Source: Prochlorococcus sp. AH-736-L23 (lineage in GTDB: Bacteria > Cyanobacteriota > Cyanobacteriia > PCC-6307 > Cyanobiaceae). Taken from it: a DNA stretch of 64,000 nucleotides. Positions within the stretch are counted from its first letter, which is position 1. Every line of letters starts with the position of its first letter. The position numbers and the translations under genes were made by a program. The stretch is taken from positions 1-64,000 of the forward strand of contig JAOIPS010000004.1 in the NCBI GenBank assembly GCA_028141225.1, given 5' to 3'. Under the pieces are notes generated by a model. The model saw only the letters and a program-made list of their open reading frames with translations. It ran no database searches and was not told the DNA's origin. Below are positions 23,179 through 34,345 of the stretch, piece by piece.

Positions 23179-23817
23179 TTAGGCCTTGTTAAGAAAGTTT
23201 TCTTTTTTAAGGTAGTTAATAACTTTTTCAACGGAATCATTTAAGTCTAACGAACCTGTATCAACAACAATTTCGGGATTATGAGGTGCTTCATATGGAC
23301 TAGAAATCCCGGTAAATTCCTTAATTTCACCCAAACGAGCTTTCTTATAGAGACCTTTAGTATCTCTATTTTCGCAAACTTTGATATCAGCAGAACAATA
23401 AACTTCAATAAAATCCTTTGATCCAATAATTTTTCTCACCTTATCTCTATCACTAATAAATGGTGAAACGAATGCTGTAATAGTTATTATCCCAGCATTC
23501 ATAAATAAATTCGCAACTTCGCCAATTCTTCTTATATTTTCTTCTCTATCTTCATCCGAAAAACCAAGATCTTTACATAAACCGTGTCTAATATTATCTC
23601 CATCCAACACATAAGTCGAAAAACCATCTAAGTGTAAAACTTCATTTAAAGCGTTGGCCAAAGTACTTTTACCAGAACCAGATAAACCTGTAAACCAGAT
23701 AACCATACCTTTATGACCTCTCATTTTCTCTAACTTTTCTCTGTCAATAGTTAAGTTGTGCCACTTTATATTGGTTGACTTTGTTTGATCTTGTTCTTTC
23801 ATTTTTTGCACCATCAA
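23179..23817 (-). CDS. cysC: Adenylylsulfate kinase
   Basis: WFTGLSGSGKSTLANAL, LDGDNIRHGLCKDLGFS. Confidence 0.95.
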   Translation of the reverse strand: MMVQKMKEQDQTKSTNIKWHNLTIDREKLEKMRGHKGMVIWFTGLSGSGKSTLANALNEVLHLDGFSTYVLDGDNIRHGLCKDLGFSDEDREENIRRIGEVANLFMNAGIITITAFVSPFISDRDKVRKIIGSKDFIEVYCSADIKVCENRDTKGLYKKARLGEIKEFTGISSPYEAPHNPEIVVDTGSLDLNDSVEKVINYLKKENFLNKA

Positions 23818-23844
23818 AATTAAAAACCTATCCTAACCCTTGCT

Positions 23845-24156
23845 TCATAAATTATGAAATCCCTCTTTACGAAGAAACTCAACTGATTTCGATACCATAT
23901 CACCCTGTAACTGGATAGTTCTATCAATCAATGTTCCTCCAGTCCCACAAAAAACTTTAATCTTTTTTAGTAATTCTTTTAATAGGATTTCATCCTCATT
24001 GCCTAAACCTCTAATTAAAGTTACAGTCTTTCCCTTTTTACCTTTTTTTTGTTTTGAAATATTTATTTTTGATCTTTTATTAACAGTATCTACCTTAGCT
24101 ACTTCTTCAGATTTTTTTTCTTGATTATCAAATTCGATCCAATTCTTTTTTCCCAT
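23845..24156 (-). CDS. SUI1/eIF1-like translation initiation factor
   Basis: KTVTLIRGLGNEDEILLKELLKKIKVFCGTGGTLIDRTIQLQGD. Confidence 0.88.
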   Translation of the reverse strand: MGKKNWIEFDNQEKKSEEVAKVDTVNKRSKINISKQKKGKKGKTVTLIRGLGNEDEILLKELLKKIKVFCGTGGTLIDRTIQLQGDMVSKSVEFLRKEGFHNL

Positions 24157-24204
24157 TATTTTAAATATAATCTATAGTTAGTTAATACTTATTCTATAGA
24201 AAAA

Positions 24205-25449
24205 GTGGTAAGTACATTTTCTCGCAAAGATCAAAACTATAAAAATGACGATTTAAATCAACCCTCCAAAGAGGGAAGATTTGGAAAATATGGTGGTCAA
24301 TATGTTCCTGAAACGCTAATGCCTGCTCTTTTTGAGCTTGAAACAGCTGCATCTAATGCATGGAAAGATAAACTTTTTGTAGAAGAATTAAATCATTTAC
24401 TCAAGACTTATGTAGGAAGAGAAACACCACTTTATGAAGCCAAAAGACTTACTGAACATTACAAAACTAAACAAGCAACTCCTAAAATATGGCTTAAAAG
24501 AGAAGATTTAAATCATACTGGAGCTCACAAAATTAATAATGCCCTTGGACAAGCTTTACTGGCAATAAGAATGGGCAAAAAAAGAATAATTGCAGAAACT
24601 GGAGCTGGTCAACATGGAGTTGCTACTGCTACTGTTTGTGCAAGATTTGGCTTGAAATGTATTATCTACATGGGTGCTGAAGACATAAAAAGGCAATCCC
24701 TTAACGTTTTCAGAATGAAACTTCTAGGAGCTGAAGTTAAAGTTGTAAATTCTGGAACTGCAACACTTAAAGATGCCACTAGTGAAGCCATTAGAGATTG
24801 GGTTTCTAATGTCGAAACCACACACTACATTTTAGGATCTGTTGCGGGTCCACACCCTTTCCCAAAGATTGTGCGAGATTTTCATGCAGTTATAGGTGAA
24901 GAAACTAAAAAACAATGTTTGGAATCATTTGGATCTTTTCCTGATATCTTGCTTGCTTGTGTAGGTGGGGGATCAAATGCAATGGGACTTTTCCATCCTT
25001 TTGTTAAAGAAACTTCTGTGCGGCTTATTGGAGTTGAGGCCGCAGGAAGCGGAGTTGATACTGACAAACATGCTGCCACTATCACTAAAGGATCAGTTGG
25101 AATTTTGCATGGATCAATGAGTCTTCTCCTGCAAGATGATAATGGTCAGGTACAAGAAGCTCACTCAATAAGTGCAGGTTTAGATTACCCTGGAGTAGGA
25201 CCTGAACATAGCCATTTAAAAGATATAGGTAGAGCAGAATATGGATCAGTTACAGATCAAGAAGCTTTAGCCGCTTTGAAACTTGTAAGTGAGCTAGAAG
25301 GAATTATACCTGCACTTGAAACTTCCCACGCCTTTGCTTGGTTAGATAAATTATGCCCTACTCTTGAAAAAGATACTCATATAGTTATCAATTGCTCTGG
25401 AAGAGGAGACAAAGATGTTAATACTGTTGCATCTTCATTAGATATTTAA
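24205..25449 (+). CDS. trpB: Tryptophan synthase beta chain
   Basis: [48 protein letters not shown] start. Confidence 0.97.
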   Translation: MVSTFSRKDQNYKNDDLNQPSKEGRFGKYGGQYVPETLMPALFELETAASNAWKDKLFVEELNHLLKTYVGRETPLYEAKRLTEHYKTKQATPKIWLKREDLNHTGAHKINNALGQALLAIRMGKKRIIAETGAGQHGVATATVCARFGLKCIIYMGAEDIKRQSLNVFRMKLLGAEVKVVNSGTATLKDATSEAIRDWVSNVETTHYILGSVAGPHPFPKIVRDFHAVIGEETKKQCLESFGSFPDILLACVGGGSNAMGLFHPFVKETSVRLIGVEAAGSGVDTDKHAATITKGSVGILHGSMSLLLQDDNGQVQEAHSISAGLDYPGVGPEHSHLKDIGRAEYGSVTDQEALAALKLVSELEGIIPALETSHAFAWLDKLCPTLEKDTHIVINCSGRGDKDVNTVASSLDI

Positions 25450-25800
25450 TCAATACCTTGGTATTGATGGGTCAATATATCTACTCCATCCATCAATACC
25501 CTCCTCCAAATTCCATATTTCGCTCACAATATTATTATCCAAGCACCATTGAGAAAAGTTATAACTTCTTATTCCTGCATGACAGATAACTACAATTTCT
25601 CTATCTAATAAACCAGCAAATATTTCTTCAACATATTGAGATGTAACTTTACTAATTGGTATATGTAAAAATTCTTTTGAGAAACGAGCCAGTTCAAGCT
25701 CTGACTGCTCTCTTACATCAATCAAGACTGGATCTTCTTTCTCAGAATTAAACCAATCATTGAGACTAGAAGCATTTATAGATTTTGGATAACTTCCCAA
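25450..25800 (-). CDS. Rhodanese-like domain protein
   Basis: VLIDVREQSELELA, VVICHAGIRSYNFSQW, NLEEGIDGWS. Confidence 0.85.
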   Translation of the reverse strand: MGSYPKSINASSLNDWFNSEKEDPVLIDVREQSELELARFSKEFLHIPISKVTSQYVEEIFAGLLDREIVVICHAGIRSYNFSQWCLDNNIVSEIWNLEEGIDGWSRYIDPSIPRY

Positions 25801-25883
25801 TTTATAGAATTACTTAAGTGTTATTTACAATTTAATAAATTAAGTTGCAGTAGGAAGTTTATTGTTAAAAATAAAAATAAACA

Positions 25884-27350
25884 TTGATAATGAAACTTAG
25901 AGTATTTGCAATAATAATAATATTATCTTTATTACTTTTTTTTGGTTTTAAAAAAGTATCTCCCCATAAAAATAAGGAGCAAAGTACAAATATTGAGCAA
26001 CTAAGTATCATAAAATATATACCTGAAAACAATAAATTATTATTTATTTCAAATTTAGATAGTTTTAATATTATTAATAATAATGAAAAAGATAAAAATC
26101 GAACAGATAAAGATAACTTTGTTTTAATAAAAGACTCTATATTAGATTACTTAGGAATAGATTTAGGCAACAATAAATTAGAAGATATCTATAATAATGA
26201 ACTTATAATCTCTACTTTTGAAAATAATAAAAAGCTTAAGGATAATATTTTAATTGTTTTTAAAATTAAGCCAGAAAAAACAATAGATGATTTATTAAAT
26301 TTGCCTACTAAAATAGATCAGATTGATGAGATAATTCCTATTAATAGAGAAAACAAACTAAATTTCCTTAACTATATATACCGAACCGACGATAATTATA
26401 TAATTGCTTCATCAAATAAAAAATTAATCAAAAATAGTATTAACTCTAGTAAACATTTTCAGAAAAAAAAATTTCAATATAAGAGAGAACTTGTTGGACT
26501 GAAAAATGAAAAAAATATATTATTTACAAATAAATTTTTGGAAAGTAAATTTTTTAATAATGAAATTTTTACTGAGAATAATGGGGATAATATTGCTACA
26601 ACTTTTGACTTTAAAAATAAGCATTTAATTTTAAAATCATATTTACTAAATAATAAAAAAAATATTGATTTTCTTACTTACGAAAAGTTAATGAATAAAG
26701 AGAATAGTAATGAAGAAAATCCTGAAAATTTAATTTTTTGTGATATAAAAAATTTTGACGAACACCTTAATCCATTAATAAATGATTTTCAACTCAGTTT
26801 TTTTGAAGAGTTTAATCAAAATAATAATCAAAACATTTTAATTCTCAATTCAAAAAAAGATTGGCTTATTACGTTTGAAAAAAATAATGAAGATCAATTT
26901 GATTTAAGTGCTTTGAAAAAGCTAAAAGATTTCAACAAATATACTTTGAAACAAAATGAAGATATTTATTCGATATATTCCAAAGATATTCTTGAAGAAA
27001 AAGACGATGTTATAAAAGAATTATCTTTTGAAAATATCTATTCGATAGAAGCAGGAGGGTTACAAATGATAAGTAATTATTTAATTGATGATAAAAAACT
27101 AGAAACAATCTCAAAAAAATTTTTTAACCTAAAAAGTAATAAAGATAAATCCGCTTTTCTTTATGCGAAAGTCTATATCAAAGATGAAACTTCAAACAAA
27201 ATTGAAAATTTTTCTGATTTGCAAGATCTTAATTTACTAATTAGAAATATTTTAAAAATATCTAGTGAAGAAACTCTAGAGATCATAAGACAATCTATTC
27301 CTGAAGAAAATCCAATTCTTTATAGAGAAAAAATATTAAAGATACTTTAA
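25884..27350 (+). CDS. DUF3352-like protein with N-terminal membrane anchor
   Basis: 488 aa, Asn/Lys-rich; N-terminal hydrophobic segment VFAIIIILSLLLFFGF; family assignment from general layout only. Confidence 0.5.
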   Translation: MIMKLRVFAIIIILSLLLFFGFKKVSPHKNKEQSTNIEQLSIIKYIPENNKLLFISNLDSFNIINNNEKDKNRTDKDNFVLIKDSILDYLGIDLGNNKLEDIYNNELIISTFENNKKLKDNILIVFKIKPEKTIDDLLNLPTKIDQIDEIIPINRENKLNFLNYIYRTDDNYIIASSNKKLIKNSINSSKHFQKKKFQYKRELVGLKNEKNILFTNKFLESKFFNNEIFTENNGDNIATTFDFKNKHLILKSYLLNNKKNIDFLTYEKLMNKENSNEENPENLIFCDIKNFDEHLNPLINDFQLSFFEEFNQNNNQNILILNSKKDWLITFEKNNEDQFDLSALKKLKDFNKYTLKQNEDIYSIYSKDILEEKDDVIKELSFENIYSIEAGGLQMISNYLIDDKKLETISKKFFNLKSNKDKSAFLYAKVYIKDETSNKIENFSDLQDLNLLIRNILKISSEETLEIIRQSIPEENPILYREKILKIL

Positions 27351-27475
27351 AAAAACTCATTCAAAAAAGCTTCAAAAAGAATAAATACAAATTTTCGTGA
27401 GGTTAATAACTTGTGGTTAATTAAAAATTATTTGACTATCTTTAATCTATAAGTATTTTGTATTGAATTAAGAAA

Positions 27476-28621
27476 TTGGACAGCAACAAGCTAATTTTAA
27501 AACCAGGATTAGAGGGTGTCCCAGTTACTAATTCATCTATCTGCGATATTGACGGCAACAAAGGCAAATTATTATACAGAGGCTACTCCATTGAGGAAAT
27601 ATCCAAAAAAAGCAGTTTTTTAGAAACTGCTTATCTATTGATTTGGGGTGAATTGCCTACAGCTATTCAACTTAGAGATTTTGAACAAGAAGTTCAGATG
27701 CATCGAAGGTTAAGTTTTAGAGTCAGAGATATGATGAAATGTTTCCCTGCAACAGGTCATCCTATGGACGCTCTTCAATCCAGTGCAGCTTCTTTGGGGC
27801 TTTTCTATTCACGTAGAGCAATAGATGATCCTAATTACATCTACAACGCAGTGATAAGACTTATAGCAAAAATACCTACCATGATTGCTGCGTTTCAACT
27901 TATAAGAAAAGGACAAGATCCTATTCAGCCTCGTGATGATTTAACTTACTCATCAAATTTTCTGTACATGCTGACCGAAAAAGAACAAGATCCCATAGCT
28001 GCAAAAGTTTTTGATAGGTGCTTAATTCTACATGCCGAACATAGTTTAAACGCAAGTACATTCAGCGCTAGAGTTACTGCCAGTACTCTTACAGACCCAT
28101 ACGCTGTCATCGCCTCTGCAGTAGGAACCCTGGCTGGTCCACTGCATGGAGGAGCAAATGAAGATGTAATTGCAATGTTAGAAGAGATCAAAACTCCAGA
28201 AAATGCTGGTTCTTTTTTGGATAACGCGATAAAAAATAAAAGTAAGATCATGGGCTTCGGTCACAGAGAATATAAAGTCAAAGATCCAAGAGCAATAATT
28301 CTTCAAAAACTGGCAGAAGAGCTTTTTATTAGATTTGGAGCAGATGAAATGTATGAAGTTGCAAAATCACTTGAAGCAGAGGCAATACCAAGACTTGGAC
28401 CTAAGGGTATATTCCCTAACGTGGATTTTTATTCTGGTCTTGTTTATAGAAAACTTGGTATTCCTCGTGATTTATTTACTCCAATTTTTGCTATATCAAG
28501 AGTTGCAGGCTGGTTAGCTCATTGGAGAGAGCAACTTGGAGCAAATAGAATTTTTAGACCATCGCAAATCTATACTGGTTCATCACCAAGAGATTGGATC
28601 AGCTTAGAAAATAGAGAATAA
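27476..28621 (+). CDS. gltA: Citrate synthase
   Basis: LYRGYSIEEISKKSSFLETAYLLIWGELP, GPLHGGANEDV, MGFGHREYKVKDPRA; TTG start. Confidence 0.95.
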   Translation: MDSNKLILKPGLEGVPVTNSSICDIDGNKGKLLYRGYSIEEISKKSSFLETAYLLIWGELPTAIQLRDFEQEVQMHRRLSFRVRDMMKCFPATGHPMDALQSSAASLGLFYSRRAIDDPNYIYNAVIRLIAKIPTMIAAFQLIRKGQDPIQPRDDLTYSSNFLYMLTEKEQDPIAAKVFDRCLILHAEHSLNASTFSARVTASTLTDPYAVIASAVGTLAGPLHGGANEDVIAMLEEIKTPENAGSFLDNAIKNKSKIMGFGHREYKVKDPRAIILQKLAEELFIRFGADEMYEVAKSLEAEAIPRLGPKGIFPNVDFYSGLVYRKLGIPRDLFTPIFAISRVAGWLAHWREQLGANRIFRPSQIYTGSSPRDWISLENRE

Positions 28622-28696
28622 TATTTGCAGCTTTTCATAAAAAACGCACATATTGTTTGTGAAGAGTTAATCTATTAAGTAAATAACATAAAAATT

Positions 28697-29815
28697 TTGG
28701 AATACGGATTAGATCTCGAATATAGTTTTAATGAATTCTTAAAGGGTTTTGGCCTTTCCAGCGAAATCGCTCATATAATTTGGCTCCCTCTACCTATGCT
28801 TTTGGTTTTGGTAGCCGCAGTTGTTGGCGTTTTAGTAACAGTTTGGCTTGAAAGAAAAATATCTGCAGCTGCCCAACAAAGAGTAGGTCCCGAATATGCA
28901 GGAGCGCTCGGCGTTCTTCAACCAATTGCAGATGGTCTTAAGTTACTTGTCAAAGAGGATATTATTCCTGCTAAAGCGGATGGAATTCTCTTCACTGCAG
29001 GACCTATTTTAGTTCTTGTCCCAGTGATTCTGTCATGGTTGATTGTTCCTTTCGGACAAAACCTTTTAATAAGTAACGTTGGTATTGGAATTTTCCTATG
29101 GATTGCTTTAAGCAGTATCCAGCCAATTGGACTTCTTATGAGCGGATATGCTTCAAATAATAAGTATTCTTTATTAGGAGGTTTAAGAGCAGCAGCTCAA
29201 TCAATAAGTTATGAAATCCCACTAGCTTTATCTGTACTGGCTATCGTACTAATGACAAACTCTCTAAGTACTATTGACATTGTCAACCAACAAAGTGGTG
29301 CTGGAATCCTAAGTTGGAATATATGGAGACAACCAGTCGGTTTTATAGTCTTTTGGATCTGTGCTCTTGCAGAATGTGAAAGACTCCCATTTGATTTACC
29401 CGAAGCGGAAGAAGAATTAGTTGCAGGATATCAAACTGAATATGCAGGAATGAAATTCGCATTGTTCTACCTTGGTAGTTACATTAATTTAATCCTTTCA
29501 GCTTTATTGGTATCAATACTTTATTTAGGAGGATGGGGTTTTCCTATTCCAGTTGAATTAATAGCTAAGTTTCTAAATTTGCCAATTAATTCACCCTTTA
29601 TACAAGTTTTCACTGCATCAATAGGAATTGTAATGACTGTATTGAAAGCATATCTTTTAGTTTTCATTGCAATATTATTGCGATGGACAACTCCTAGAGT
29701 AAGAATAGATCAACTATTAGATCTAGGATGGAAGTTTCTCCTTCCAATTTCTCTTGCTAATCTTTTGATAACTGCAGGATTAAAACTTGCTTTTCCGCAA
29801 TTCTTTGGTGGTTAA
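28697..29815 (+). CDS. ndhA: NAD(P)H-quinone oxidoreductase subunit 1
   Basis: [65 protein letters not shown]. Confidence 0.97.
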   Translation: MEYGLDLEYSFNEFLKGFGLSSEIAHIIWLPLPMLLVLVAAVVGVLVTVWLERKISAAAQQRVGPEYAGALGVLQPIADGLKLLVKEDIIPAKADGILFTAGPILVLVPVILSWLIVPFGQNLLISNVGIGIFLWIALSSIQPIGLLMSGYASNNKYSLLGGLRAAAQSISYEIPLALSVLAIVLMTNSLSTIDIVNQQSGAGILSWNIWRQPVGFIVFWICALAECERLPFDLPEAEEELVAGYQTEYAGMKFALFYLGSYINLILSALLVSILYLGGWGFPIPVELIAKFLNLPINSPFIQVFTASIGIVMTVLKAYLLVFIAILLRWTTPRVRIDQLLDLGWKFLLPISLANLLITAGLKLAFPQFFGG

Positions 29816-29883
29816 ACTTAAGTAAAAATACTTAAATTAAAAATTAATCCACTAAAATAAAATAACTAAGTGAATTCTTCAAA

Positions 29884-30510
29884 ATGGAAAATTTTCTTCA
29901 ACAAATAAATAGCTATATCAAAGAAGCATTTAATGCTGGCAAATATTTATACAATGGCTTATCAGTTACTTTTGATCATCTTCGAAGAAGACCTGTTACT
30001 GTCCAATATCCATATGAAAAATTAATACCTTCTGAAAGATATAGGGGTAGGATTCATTATGAATTTGATAAATGTATTGCTTGTGAAGTTTGCGTGAGAG
30101 TATGCCCCATAAATTTACCAGTCGTGGATTGGGTAATGAATAAAGAAACCAAAAAAAAGGAACTAAGAAATTATTCTATAGATTTTGGAGTTTGTATATT
30201 TTGTGGAAATTGTGTTGAATATTGTCCAACTAATTGTCTTTCAATGACCGAAGAATATGAATTAGCTACTTTTGACAGACACAATCTAAATTTTGATAAT
30301 GTTGCACTTGGTAGGTTACCTACAAACGTCACAACAGATCCTTCAGTAAAACCTTTAAGAGAACTTGCCTATCTTCCTAAAGGTGTCATGGACCCTCATG
30401 AAATACCAGCTTCAGATACTAGAGTTGGTAAATTACCGGAAGAAGTCTATGATTGGATGAGGCCAGAATCCAATGAAAATAAAGATAGAGTTTCTACTCC
30501 AAACAATTAA
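29884..30510 (+). CDS. ndhI: NAD(P)H-quinone oxidoreductase subunit I
   Basis: Two 4Fe-4S motifs: [16 protein letters not shown] and [16 protein letters not shown]. Confidence 0.97.
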   Translation: MENFLQQINSYIKEAFNAGKYLYNGLSVTFDHLRRRPVTVQYPYEKLIPSERYRGRIHYEFDKCIACEVCVRVCPINLPVVDWVMNKETKKKELRNYSIDFGVCIFCGNCVEYCPTNCLSMTEEYELATFDRHNLNFDNVALGRLPTNVTTDPSVKPLRELAYLPKGVMDPHEIPASDTRVGKLPEEVYDWMRPESNENKDRVSTPNN

Positions 30511-30523
30511 TTTCAATTAATTT

Positions 30524-31123
30524 ATGTCCATTGCAATAACAACTCAAATAATTTGTTTTACAATTTTATCTTTAGTTATCCTTATCGGAGCACTTGGCGT
30601 TGTATTACTTGAAAGTATTGTTTATTCAGCTTTTCTTCTAGGAGGAGTTTTCATGAGTGTGGCAGGATTATATCTTCTTTTAAATGCAAGTTTTGTTGCT
30701 GCAGCACAAGTTTTAGTTTATGTGGGTGCAGTTAATGTATTAATAATCTTTGCAATAATGTTAGTCAATAAAAAAGAAGATTTAAAGCCCATCAATGACA
30801 TTAAATCAAGAAGAATCATATCAACATCAATATGTTTAACTCTGCTAAGCCTCTTAATAAGAGTTGACTTGACTAATGTATGGAGCCTATCAAGTCCTGA
30901 AAACTCTATTGGAGAAGAATCAACTATCAGAATTGGTGAACATCTATTTAGTGATTATTTACTCCCATTTGAAGTAGCATCAGTTTTACTTTTAATGGCA
31001 ATGATTGGAGCTATTGTTTTAGCCAGAAGAGATGTAATGAGCAAGGATATTTCTACTGGATTGCCTGTTGATCAAGAGTTAATTGAAAAATCATCAGAAC
31101 CATTACTTACAAATAAAAATTAA
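30524..31123 (+). CDS. ndhG: NAD(P)H-quinone oxidoreductase subunit 6
   Basis: NuoJ-like: NASFVAAAQVLVYVGAVNVLIIFAIML; in ndhAIGE order. Confidence 0.95.
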   Translation: MSIAITTQIICFTILSLVILIGALGVVLLESIVYSAFLLGGVFMSVAGLYLLLNASFVAAAQVLVYVGAVNVLIIFAIMLVNKKEDLKPINDIKSRRIISTSICLTLLSLLIRVDLTNVWSLSSPENSIGEESTIRIGEHLFSDYLLPFEVASVLLLMAMIGAIVLARRDVMSKDISTGLPVDQELIEKSSEPLLTNKN

Positions 31124-31138
31124 CGTTTCACCTTTCTT

Positions 31139-31462
31139 ATGATGAGTTTAGAATCAATTCCTATACAAGCATTTTTAATAGTATCTTCAGCACTATTTTG
31201 TATTGGGATTTGGGGATTATTAAATAGCAGAAATGCAGTAAGAGTTCTTATGAGCATTGAATTAATGCTCAATGCAGTAAATATAAACTTAATGGCGTTT
31301 TCTTCTTATATTGATAATAATTTAATTCAAGGACAAGTTTTTACAATTTTTGTGATTACTGTTGCTGCCGCAGAAGCAGCCGTTGGATTAGCTATCTTAT
31401 TATCTCTTTATAGGAATAGGGTGACTGTAGATATGGAAAGTTTTAATTTATTAAAATGGTAA
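31139..31462 (+). CDS. ndhE: NAD(P)H-quinone oxidoreductase subunit 4L
   Basis: NuoK-like: GLLNSRNAVRVLMSIELMLNAVNINLMAFS, VITVAAAEAAVGLAIL. Confidence 0.96.
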   Translation: MMSLESIPIQAFLIVSSALFCIGIWGLLNSRNAVRVLMSIELMLNAVNINLMAFSSYIDNNLIQGQVFTIFVITVAAAEAAVGLAILLSLYRNRVTVDMESFNLLKW

Positions 31463-31471
31463 AACCACTAA

Positions 31472-32383
31472 ATGAAACTTTCATTAGTGCTCATTATATA
31501 TCGTTCAGATAGTTCTATAGCTCAAGAGGCTTCTAAATTCTGTGAAGAAGTCCTCAAAGCTAAAAATATAAACTCAAAAAGAATTGAAAGTGATTTTTAT
31601 AAAGATGAAATTGAAAAATATTTTTGCAATCTAGAATTACAACCAAATATAGGCATAGTTCTTGGCGGAGACGGAACCTTCCTAAAATGTGCAAATGCTT
31701 TAGCTAATTATGATATTCCTTTGTTGAGCATTAATATTGGTGGTAATCTGGGTTTCCTTACGCAAGAAAAAGATTTTTTGTTTGACAAATCTTTTATTGA
31801 AATCCTTGAAAACGAAGAATATAAAATTGACTTTCGTAATAGATTAAATTGTAATGTTTGTATTAATGAGACAAGTTCTGAGAAAAAGATTATAAAAAGC
31901 TACAATGCCTTAAATGATTTTTATTTTAAATCTGTTGAAGAAGACATTTCTCCCACCAACAAAATACAAATTGAAATAGATAACGAGAAGGTTAATGAAT
32001 ACAAAGGTGATGGATTAATCATATCTACATCTACCGGTTCAACCGCCTACTCATTGGCCGCAGGGGGGCCAATAATACACCCTAGTATTGATGCAATGAT
32101 AATAAACCCTATATGCCCGATGAGTTTGGCTAGCAGACCAATAGTTATACCGAATACAAGCAAGGTAATCGTAAAACCTGTAAAAAAAAATAAAGGGGAA
32201 ATTAAATTATGGAGAGACGGTTCAAAATGTATGACCATTAAGGAAAATTACTATTGTGAGATCAAAAAAGGGAAATCACCTTGCAAGATAATAAAGTTTA
32301 AAAAAAGCTCAAGCTACTATAATACCCTAATAAAAAAACTAGATTGGAAAGGTGATTTATCTCAAAAAAATTTAAAAAATTAA
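31472..32383 (+). CDS. nadK: NAD kinase
   Basis: [48 protein letters not shown]. Confidence 0.93.
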   Translation: MKLSLVLIIYRSDSSIAQEASKFCEEVLKAKNINSKRIESDFYKDEIEKYFCNLELQPNIGIVLGGDGTFLKCANALANYDIPLLSINIGGNLGFLTQEKDFLFDKSFIEILENEEYKIDFRNRLNCNVCINETSSEKKIIKSYNALNDFYFKSVEEDISPTNKIQIEIDNEKVNEYKGDGLIISTSTGSTAYSLAAGGPIIHPSIDAMIINPICPMSLASRPIVIPNTSKVIVKPVKKNKGEIKLWRDGSKCMTIKENYYCEIKKGKSPCKIIKFKKSSSYYNTLIKKLDWKGDLSQKNLKN

Positions 32384-32857
32384 ATGGCCTTAGAGATAGA
32401 AAGAAGATTTCTTATAAAAAATGATAATTGGAAAGAATTCATAAATAAAAAAATTTATATTGAACAAGGATATTTTTCCAAAAGTATAGATGATTGGATT
32501 ATTAGGGTAAGGCTTATAGGCAAAAACTCTAAAATTACACTTAAAAAACATATTAAAGGCTTTACCAACTTTGAATTTGAATACTCCATTCCACGAACCG
32601 ATGCTGAAATAATAATGTCAAATCTTTCAAAAAAAATTAAAAAAGATAGATTTTTTCTAGAAATTGAAAAAAAATCTTGGATTATAGATTGCTTTAAAGA
32701 AAATAATTATCCACTTGAAATTGCAGAAGTTGAACTTTCTAATGAAAAGGAAGATTTAGTTCTTCCATCTTTCATTTCAAAAGAAATTACTGGGCTGACC
32801 CATTACTCCAATTTCAGTCTCGCTAACAATCCTTTTTCACAGAGGAAAGAAGACTAG
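32384..32857 (+). CDS. CYTH-domain protein (triphosphate tunnel metalloenzyme)
   Basis: N-terminal EIERRFLIKND motif; starts immediately after the nadK stop. Confidence 0.88.
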   Translation: MALEIERRFLIKNDNWKEFINKKIYIEQGYFSKSIDDWIIRVRLIGKNSKITLKKHIKGFTNFEFEYSIPRTDAEIIMSNLSKKIKKDRFFLEIEKKSWIIDCFKENNYPLEIAEVELSNEKEDLVLPSFISKEITGLTHYSNFSLANNPFSQRKED

Positions 32858-32947
32858 TTAAAAACTTTCAAAAGTAACTAGCCAAAGGAACCACTTATCC
32901 TTTATATTTTCTTTATATTTAAGCAAAATAATTTTAATTTTATTCAG

Positions 32948-33136
32948 ATGTATGGTCTTTACGACAAAGAAGGAATATTGAGATTTGTGGATTCAGACAA
33001 GGATGCTTGTATAGCATATGCTGAACTCTTCGAATTAGGATCTACAAATTATTGTCTAATGGATTTGGCTAATGATACAAAAAAAGTAAAAAGTAATACT
33101 AATCTTGATCAGAGTCTGGAAGTGTACAACAATTAA
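32948..33136 (+). CDS. Small hypothetical protein
   Basis: 62 aa complete ORF between two well-defined genes; overlaps the downstream convergent ORF by 38 nt. Confidence 0.6.
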   Translation: MYGLYDKEGILRFVDSDKDACIAYAELFELGSTNYCLMDLANDTKKVKSNTNLDQSLEVYNN

Positions 33137-33377
33137 ATCCATCTCTGCAAATCTTGCCGTTGTCCATTGCCCAATTTAAAAGAGCTACTCTGTTTTTAGA
33201 ACCAGTTTTTGTAAACATATTACTTACATGATTATCAACAGTTCTTTTACTAATAGTTAGTTTTACCGCAATTTCTTGATTTGTAAGCCCATCAGCTACG
33301 AGATCAATGATTTCCATCTCTCTTGCTGAGAGACCCATCATATCAATGTTGTTTACTTCTTCTTCAACCATTTGCAT
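33099..33377 (-). CDS. Stand-alone LuxR-type HTH regulator, PedR-like
   Basis: LSAREMEIIDLVADGLTNQEIAVKLTISKRTVDNHVSNMFTKTGSKNRVALLNWA; no receiver domain; C-terminal cysteines CRDGFNCC. Confidence 0.82.
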   Translation of the reverse strand: MQMVEEEVNNIDMMGLSAREMEIIDLVADGLTNQEIAVKLTISKRTVDNHVSNMFTKTGSKNRVALLNWAMDNGKICRDGFNCCTLPDSDQD

Positions 33378-33454
33378 TTAAACAGTTCCTTTTTTATATT
33401 AATTAAGTTTAGCAATCTCAGTAGACTTGTTAACCAAATAGGAAACAAAAGCAA

Positions 33455-34345
33455 TTGAAATCAAAACTTCAGAAGACTTTAGAAAAAAGATCTAAGGTAA
33501 TAACGGCAGAGTTAATGCCGCCAAGAGGGGGAAGCCCCATAAGATCTCTTAAGATAGCACAACTTTTGAAAGATAAGGTACATGCTGTTAACATTACCGA
33601 TGGAAGCAGAGCTGTGATGAGAATGTGCAGCTTGGCAATGTCCAAACTATTACTGGAAAATGGGATAGAACCAGTAATGCAAATTTCTTGCAGAGATCGT
33701 AATAAAATTGCTTTACAATCAGACATTCTTGGAGCGAATGCTTTAGGAATTAGAAACATCTTATGCATTACCGGTGATTCAGTAAAAGCTGGGGATCAAC
33801 AAGATGCAAAGGCAGTACATGAGTTTGAGTCTGTTAGATTGCTTAAACAAATTCAGGCTTTTAATAAAGGAATTGATCCTACTCTAGGAGAACTTTCCGA
33901 TAAAAAAACATTTATTTTTGCAGGTGCTGCAGCTGATCCAAATTGCAAAAATAAAAGAAGTCTTGAAAATAGAATGATAAAGAAAAAAGAGGCAGGAGCT
34001 GGATTTATACAAACTCAAATGGTTATGGAAAAAGAAAATTTAATAGAGTTTTGTGAAAAAATTAGCAAGCCTCTTGAAATTCCTATAATTGCAGGTGTAT
34101 TTCTATTAAAGTCTTACAAAAATGCTCTCTTTATAAATAAATACGTTCCTGGTGCAAATATTCCTGAAAACATCTTAAATCGTCTTAAAAATGCCAAAGA
34201 GCCATTACAAGAAGGCATTAAAATTGCAGCTGAACAAGCTCATGATTTTATGAATATCGCAGATGGTGTTCATCTAATGGCCGTAAAAGCAGAGCATTTA
34301 ATTCCTGAGATTATTGAAAAAGCTAATCTTAGTCTGGAATATTAA
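33455..34345 (+). CDS. metF: Methylenetetrahydrofolate reductase
   Basis: VITAELMPPRGG, VNITDGSRAVMRM, ILCITGDSVKAGDQ, GAGFIQTQMVME. Confidence 0.9.
   Translation: MKSKLQKTLEKRSKVITAELMPPRGGSPIRSLKIAQLLKDKVHAVNITDGSRAVMRMCSLAMSKLLLENGIEPVMQISCRDRNKIALQSDILGANALGIRNILCITGDSVKAGDQQDAKAVHEFESVRLLKQIQAFNKGIDPTLGELSDKKTFIFAGAAADPNCKNKRSLENRMIKKKEAGAGFIQTQMVMEKENLIEFCEKISKPLEIPIIAGVFLLKSYKNALFINKYVPGANIPENILNRLKNAKEPLQEGIKIAAEQAHDFMNIADGVHLMAVKAEHLIPEIIEKANLSLEY

Noticed and set aside
28335-28517. 60-aa plus-strand ORF inside gltA (and the 101-aa antisense ORF at 27946-28251)
   Set aside because: Out-of-frame/antisense within citrate synthase with no independent support.
29818-29835. Perfect hairpin TTAAGTA-AAAA-TACTTAA after ndhA
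   Set aside because: Very AT-rich, short and without a good U-tract; expected by chance in such DNA and inside an apparent ndhAIGE operon.
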